From Bdellovibrionales bacterium (GTDB lineage Bacteria > Bdellovibrionota > Bdellovibrionia > Bdellovibrionales > UBA1609), in assembly GCA_016716765.1 (NCBI GenBank), contig JADJVA010000020.1, positions 1,302,001 through 1,366,000 of the forward strand: DNA of 64,000 nucleotides. The letters run 5' to 3'. Position 1 is the first letter of the stretch. Each line of letters begins with the position of its first letter. The position numbers were made by a program, and so were the translations under genes. Shown in pieces: positions 60,705-64,000 of the stretch. The notes under the pieces are model-generated. The model saw only the letters and a program-made list of their open reading frames with translations. It was not told the origin of the DNA and ran no database searches.

Positions 60705-61907
60705 ATGGAGAAGAAGCAATCGCTTTGCCTCATTTTTTCGTTGCTACTAGTTGGAAGCCTAAGTTCGTGCAAAGTCATCTTTTCAACTTTAGACGATGAC
60801 AACAACGGCAATGGCATCGGGGGCTGCGCAACAATAGCTCCGGATTCTGACAATAATTACGTTTTTGACTTCGATGGTTCAGGCCAGTTGAAACGATTCT
60901 CTCCCGCAAACTCCCAAAATCATGGAGACGCCCTTTTTTTTAAATTTAAGGGGACAGCGCAAAGCAATAATTACAGATCTTGTAGCATTGAAAATAGGGA
61001 GGAAAGGTGTCTGCTCCTTGAGCGAGCCCCAGCCCCTTACCAATTTCTGTCTGCAACAGCGGACCATGAGGTCAGATTTGGCTTGTATGAGCTTTCAGAT
61101 GGTGAACAGCCGACAGTTGGAGCCATTAAACTCAGCCGGAAATTGATCGAAAGTCAAACTTCTCGAAGAGCTCCCGTCCTCTGCGTTGAAAACATCCAAT
61201 TTATTGATAACACACTCGCAATTGACAAGGAGACTGCGAAAGAGCCTTGGCCTCTCCCTAAAGATCCAAGCATAGACCAGAATTATCCCACATATTTTCC
61301 GGACGAATTTCCTGCTCCAGGTATTCTAAGAGGCGAAATCCGAATCACAACAAGGGACCACGGGGTTATTACTCTTAAGGACGATAGCTCACTTCCACCC
61401 TTACCAGTCAATTGCACAAGGGTCCCACTGCAGACATCTGGCACTTACGATTTCCAATATGTTTCAGTCGGCGATCTCGTTCTCCGCTCGGCCAAAGACG
61501 TTATCCAAGGAGCCTCTGACAATGATCAAATTGGATTCTACTTGGCCACTGGAAAGGCAATCAAAGATTGCACAGGAAGATGCAGTTTAGACCCCGTAAA
61601 TCCGCGTTTTGAATTTGCCCGAACAATCAATGATGATCATTCGATCAACCTCTCGATTGCAGGATTGCGAATAGATTCCGAAAATCATCAGGAGTTTGCA
61701 GTCCCCAGTTTTGGAGTTGTTCGCCTCTCTGCAAAAAGAATTCTAGATCCCAAAACCGGCAGACCAGTGACTCCGCCTGATTCCCTCTGCATTAAGGAAT
61801 TGAAAATGGATGTTGCCCTTTACCCCTTTGACTCAAGAGCCGTAGGCAGTTTGAAAGGTCCCGTGTCAGTGCATTTGCGAGATTTTGGGGTAATTGAGCT
61901 GAAGTAA
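60705..61907 (+). CDS. lipoprotein with two diverged repeats of one domain
   Basis: 400 residues with a lipobox (LLLVGSLSSC). Two halves share a pattern: YVFDFDGSGQLKRF, LSRKLIES and VLCVENIQFI in the first; YDFQYVSVGDLVLR, LSAKRILDP and SLCIKELKMD in the second, each followed by a GxLRGEIRITTRDHGVITLK / GSLKGPVSVHLRDFGVIELK strand. So it is a tandem duplication of a ~170-residue beta domain with conserved cysteines. AAGGAG ten bases before the ATG sets the start. A strong terminator follows. The preceding lipoprotein may hold one copy. Confidence 0.75.
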   Translation: MEKKQSLCLIFSLLLVGSLSSCKVIFSTLDDDNNGNGIGGCATIAPDSDNNYVFDFDGSGQLKRFSPANSQNHGDALFFKFKGTAQSNNYRSCSIENREERCLLLERAPAPYQFLSATADHEVRFGLYELSDGEQPTVGAIKLSRKLIESQTSRRAPVLCVENIQFIDNTLAIDKETAKEPWPLPKDPSIDQNYPTYFPDEFPAPGILRGEIRITTRDHGVITLKDDSSLPPLPVNCTRVPLQTSGTYDFQYVSVGDLVLRSAKDVIQGASDNDQIGFYLATGKAIKDCTGRCSLDPVNPRFEFARTINDDHSINLSIAGLRIDSENHQEFAVPSFGVVRLSAKRILDPKTGRPVTPPDSLCIKELKMDVALYPFDSRAVGSLKGPVSVHLRDFGVIELK

Positions 61908-62000
61908 CGGATACTTTAGAACTGGTTGCCTTGGGGTTGGGTTGGTTCAGCTTTTTCCTTGCGAGCCTCGCTCGGGTTTCAATTCTCTCTCCCTTCTTTG

Positions 62001-62037
62001 AGGGCCAATTCATTCTGAATTGGCCCTTCCTTTTTTT
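62001..62037 (+). terminator. Rho-independent terminator
   Basis: AGGGCCAATTCA and TGAATTGGCCCT form a perfect 12-bp stem with a TTC loop, followed by TCC and seven Ts. It lies about 95 nt after the lipoprotein stop and before truA, ending that transcript. Confidence 0.92.
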
Positions 62038-62107
62038 ATGAAAGCATGATGAATAGTATTCGCTGGATTCCAAGCAAGGATCCAAATATTCCAAGGAGTT
62101 CCGAAGA

Positions 62108-62914
62108 ATGTGTCCGGAAGTGAGCGCCGATCTTGGACCACCGTACAGAATTCGGCTTCTGATTTCTTATGATGGAACTGATTTTGGCGGCTGGCAAAAG
62201 CAACCAAGAGGAAAACCAACAATACAAGGTGCTCTCGAGGAAGTTTTCACTCAACTTTTTGATGAACCTATAAAAGTGATTGGATCTGGGCGGACAGATT
62301 CTGGAGTTCATGCGATAGGACAGGTTGCGCACCTCGTTACCACAAAAAACCCAAAACGCTACAAACTCTTGAGAGCTGCAAACAGCCTTCTTCCTTCAGG
62401 GATTGTCATTCGCCGGGCTTGGGAGGCCCCTAGAGAATTTCATGCGATGGCTTCGGCAACTCATAAGACCTACCGCTATTGGATCCTCAACCGGCCTTTT
62501 CCTTCGGCCCTGCGCGGTCGTTACGTCAGCTGGTTCCCAAGACCCCTTCATCTGGAATACCTTCAAACCTGTGCACGGTTTATTCAGGGCACCCATGATT
62601 TTGCCAGCTTTCAAACTACGGGCTCGGATATCACAGAAACTGTGCGGCATATCAGAAGGGCACAATGGGGATCTAAAGGACCAGAATTACTCTATTTTTC
62701 AGTAACTGGAGAGGGTTTTCTCAAGCAGATGGTCAGGAACCTTGTGGGGACCATGACAGACCTCTTTTATGCCGGTAGACCAGCATCAGACATGAAGTCA
62801 ATTCTAGAACTAAGGGACCGCCGGATGGCTTTGGGGACGGCGCAACCAGAAGGACTTCGCCTTTGCCAGGTCTTCTATCCGCCGGACCTTGACAACAAGT
62901 GCCGAACCCTTTAA
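62108..62914 (+). CDS. truA: tRNA pseudouridine synthase A
   Basis: A 268-residue enzyme converting uridines 38-40 of tRNA anticodon stems. RIRLLISYDGTDFGGWQKQ is the N-terminal motif, and the catalytic Asp is in GSGRTDSGVHAIGQVAH. FLKQMVRNLVGTMTDLFYAG is the conserved C-terminal helix. AAGGAG lies nine bases before the ATG. It starts after a strong terminator and probably leads into rplM-rpsI, as in many bacteria. Confidence 0.97.
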   Translation: MCPEVSADLGPPYRIRLLISYDGTDFGGWQKQPRGKPTIQGALEEVFTQLFDEPIKVIGSGRTDSGVHAIGQVAHLVTTKNPKRYKLLRAANSLLPSGIVIRRAWEAPREFHAMASATHKTYRYWILNRPFPSALRGRYVSWFPRPLHLEYLQTCARFIQGTHDFASFQTTGSDITETVRHIRRAQWGSKGPELLYFSVTGEGFLKQMVRNLVGTMTDLFYAGRPASDMKSILELRDRRMALGTAQPEGLRLCQVFYPPDLDNKCRTL

Positions 62915-62976
62915 AACCAGCGATCTTACTCTATCAAAGAAACTAGACAGCTAATCGGAAAATGAGGATATAAAGA

Positions 62977-63411
62977 ATGAAAACCTGGAACGCAAAGACA
63001 GGTGAGGTCGATCGAAATTGGTGGGTCATTGATGCTACTGATGCAACCCTTGGCCGCCTGGCAACCCAAGTTGCTGGCTTACTCAAAGGTAAGCATAAAC
63101 CCCAATTCACACCTCACGTAGATACAGGGGATTTTGTGGTCGTTCTGAACACCGATAAAATCAAAATGTCGGGCAATAAGATGGACGCAAAAAAATATTT
63201 TACGCGCTCCCGATATTTTGGTTCGATTCGGGAAAAAACAGCCAAGCAATGGATGGAAAAAGATTCTACTCACATTGTTCGTGAGGCTGTTAAAGGAATG
63301 TTGCCTAAGAATAAGCTTTCGAGCCGCGTGATCTTGAAATTGAAGATGTATAAAAGCGGAGAACATCCTCATTCAGCCCAGAAACCAACCGCCTTTTCAT
63401 TAATTAAGTAA
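62977..63411 (+). CDS. rplM: 50S ribosomal protein L13
   Basis: A 144-residue L13 with the standard W-x-ID-A-x-x-xLGRLAT core (NWWVIDATDATLGRLATQVA), KHKPQFTPHVDTGDFVVVLN and the C-terminal MYKSGEHPHSAQKP. GAGGATATAAAG precedes the ATG. It is 15 nt from rpsI, the universal pairing. Confidence 0.98.
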   Translation: MKTWNAKTGEVDRNWWVIDATDATLGRLATQVAGLLKGKHKPQFTPHVDTGDFVVVLNTDKIKMSGNKMDAKKYFTRSRYFGSIREKTAKQWMEKDSTHIVREAVKGMLPKNKLSSRVILKLKMYKSGEHPHSAQKPTAFSLIK

Positions 63412-63426
63412 TGGAGCGACATTAGA

Positions 63427-63822
63427 ATGGCTAACGACAAAGTTTTTTATGCAACAGGTAGAAGAAAAACGAGCGCGGCTCGTGTTTTCCTCAAGCCTGG
63501 AACCGGTAAGATCACAATCAATGGAAAATTGGCCAATGAGTATTTAACGACGGCTTCAGGCAAGGCTGCCATTCAAGTCCCATTCAGTACAACTGATACG
63601 AGTGGAAGATTTGATGCTTTCGTTACAGTTAAGGGAGGCGGTCCTACGGGGCAGTCCGAGGCCATTCGTCACGGACTCTCAAGAGCTCTTCTCGTTGCCG
63701 ATGAAGCCTTGCGCGGTGTTTTGAAAAAAGCGGGTCTTCTCACCCGAGACTCTCGTAAGGTTGAACGGAAGAAATACGGTTTGCACGGAGCAAGACGTCG
63801 TCCTCAATACTCCAAGCGCTAA
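63427..63822 (+). CDS. rpsI: 30S ribosomal protein S9
   Basis: A 131-residue S9. ATGRRKTSAARVFLKPGTGK is the N-terminal signature, GGGPTGQSEAIRHGLSRALL the middle, and the universal tail KYGLHGARRRPQYSKR reaches the ribosomal P site. It follows rplM in the same transcript, which ends at a hairpin 58 nt beyond. Confidence 0.98.
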   Translation: MANDKVFYATGRRKTSAARVFLKPGTGKITINGKLANEYLTTASGKAAIQVPFSTTDTSGRFDAFVTVKGGGPTGQSEAIRHGLSRALLVADEALRGVLKKAGLLTRDSRKVERKKYGLHGARRRPQYSKR

Positions 63823-63879
63823 GACTGAGTTTCTCTTGGCTTTCTCTGGAGTCATTTGAACCTGTACTCAATGAAATCA

Positions 63880-63913
63880 TCTGCTGGTTATTTTGTGCCA
63901 GCAGAGCTTTTTC
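63880..63913 (+). terminator. Rho-independent terminator of rplM-rpsI
   Basis: TCTGCTGG pairs with CCAGCAGA over a ten-base loop, then GCTTTTTCTT. It lies between rpsI and the reverse-strand peptidase end. Confidence 0.82.
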
Positions 63914-63929
63914 TTATTCTAAAATTTGT

Positions 63930-64000
63930 TTATCCTTCATCTAGAATATAATTGATCGGATCAACAGGAACTCCATGAACTCGGACTTCGTAATGACAAT
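63930..64000 (-). CDS. M23-family peptidase, C-terminal end (partial)
   Basis: The last 22 codons on the reverse strand read CHYEVRVHGVPVDPINYILD and then a stop two codons later. This matches the usual end of M23 (LytM-type) peptidases, where HxHYExxxxGxPVDPxxY contains the last metal-binding His. The codon cut by the window edge ends in AT, which fits the preceding His. The Cys in place of the common Leu is unusual. Such enzymes cleave peptidoglycan cross-links. Only the sequence right of the window can confirm it. Confidence 0.7.
   Translation of the reverse strand, partial: CHYEVRVHGVPVDPINYILDEG

Noticed and set aside
1..64000. Mobile element, prophage or tRNA-linked island
   Set aside because: No transposase, integrase, tRNA gene or attachment-like repeats seen, and base composition appears even across the window.

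Overview
The window looks like chromosome from a Gram-negative predator-type or predator-related deltaproteobacterial lineage, most likely Bdellovibrionota (Bdellovibrio-like). This is inference from gene content: adjacent flagellin paralogues, a Tad-type pilus protein followed by FHA-domain proteins, many lipoproteins and outer-membrane barrels, a maf-yggS-proC-divIVA operon, and twitch/SPASM radical SAM proteins beside a surface-polysaccharide cluster. No ribosomal RNA is present, so the placement rests on protein character only. Base composition looks uniform, and I see no insertion sequence, prophage, tRNA or CRISPR array.

Layout. 1-9.8 kb: surface glycan cluster. Two forward glycosyltransferases, one with a Trp/Arg-rich repeated tail, face a reverse operon: carbamoyltransferase, SxtJ-like protein, a small DUF5989 protein (easily missed), a GT39-like transferase broken by a frameshift, a GT2, and a radical SAM/SPASM protein split into two cistrons. 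9.9-14 kb: a SAMHD1-like HD phosphohydrolase diverges from thyA-folA, then a twitch radical SAM protein. 14.2-16.3 kb: two flagellins with sigma-28-like promoters; the second has a four-codon minigene in its leader. 16.4-32.5 kb: housekeeping genes (ABC1 kinase, rnr, STAS/zinc-ribbon protein, MBL hydrolase, GDPD, valS, MFS pump, rhodanese, then maf-yggS-proC-divIVA).

32.5-39.1 kb: the most unusual block. It is a tight forward operon of an orphan tadC, a DUF192 protein, three membrane-anchored FHA proteins (four FHA domains, two with TPR-like tails, one with a periplasmic sensor and a PAS-like domain) and a PP2C-like protein that has lost its metal-binding Asp residues. I read it as a phospho-threonine scaffold tied to a pilus or secretion platform. 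39.1-48.6 kb: a barrel protein, a radical SAM protein, a sulfatase-like lipoprotein, an ExbB/ExbD pair, then a lipoate/2-oxoacid dehydrogenase block (lipA, E2, E3, lipB; no E1 here).

48.8-64 kb: sfsA, a DsbA-like lipoprotein, several secreted unknowns, lipid genes (dolichol-kinase-like protein, pssA), asd, a CFI-box-CTERM surface protein with a barrel partner, and a TPR plus HTH regulator divergent from two cysteine-rich lipoproteins. The first lipoprotein is out of frame because of a 7-bp tandem repeat; removing exactly one unit restores one 287-residue protein. truA, rplM, rpsI and the tail of an M23 peptidase close the window.

Genes are packed tightly with many 1-14 nt overlaps, and several probable starts are TTG behind strong Shine-Dalgarno (SD) sequences.
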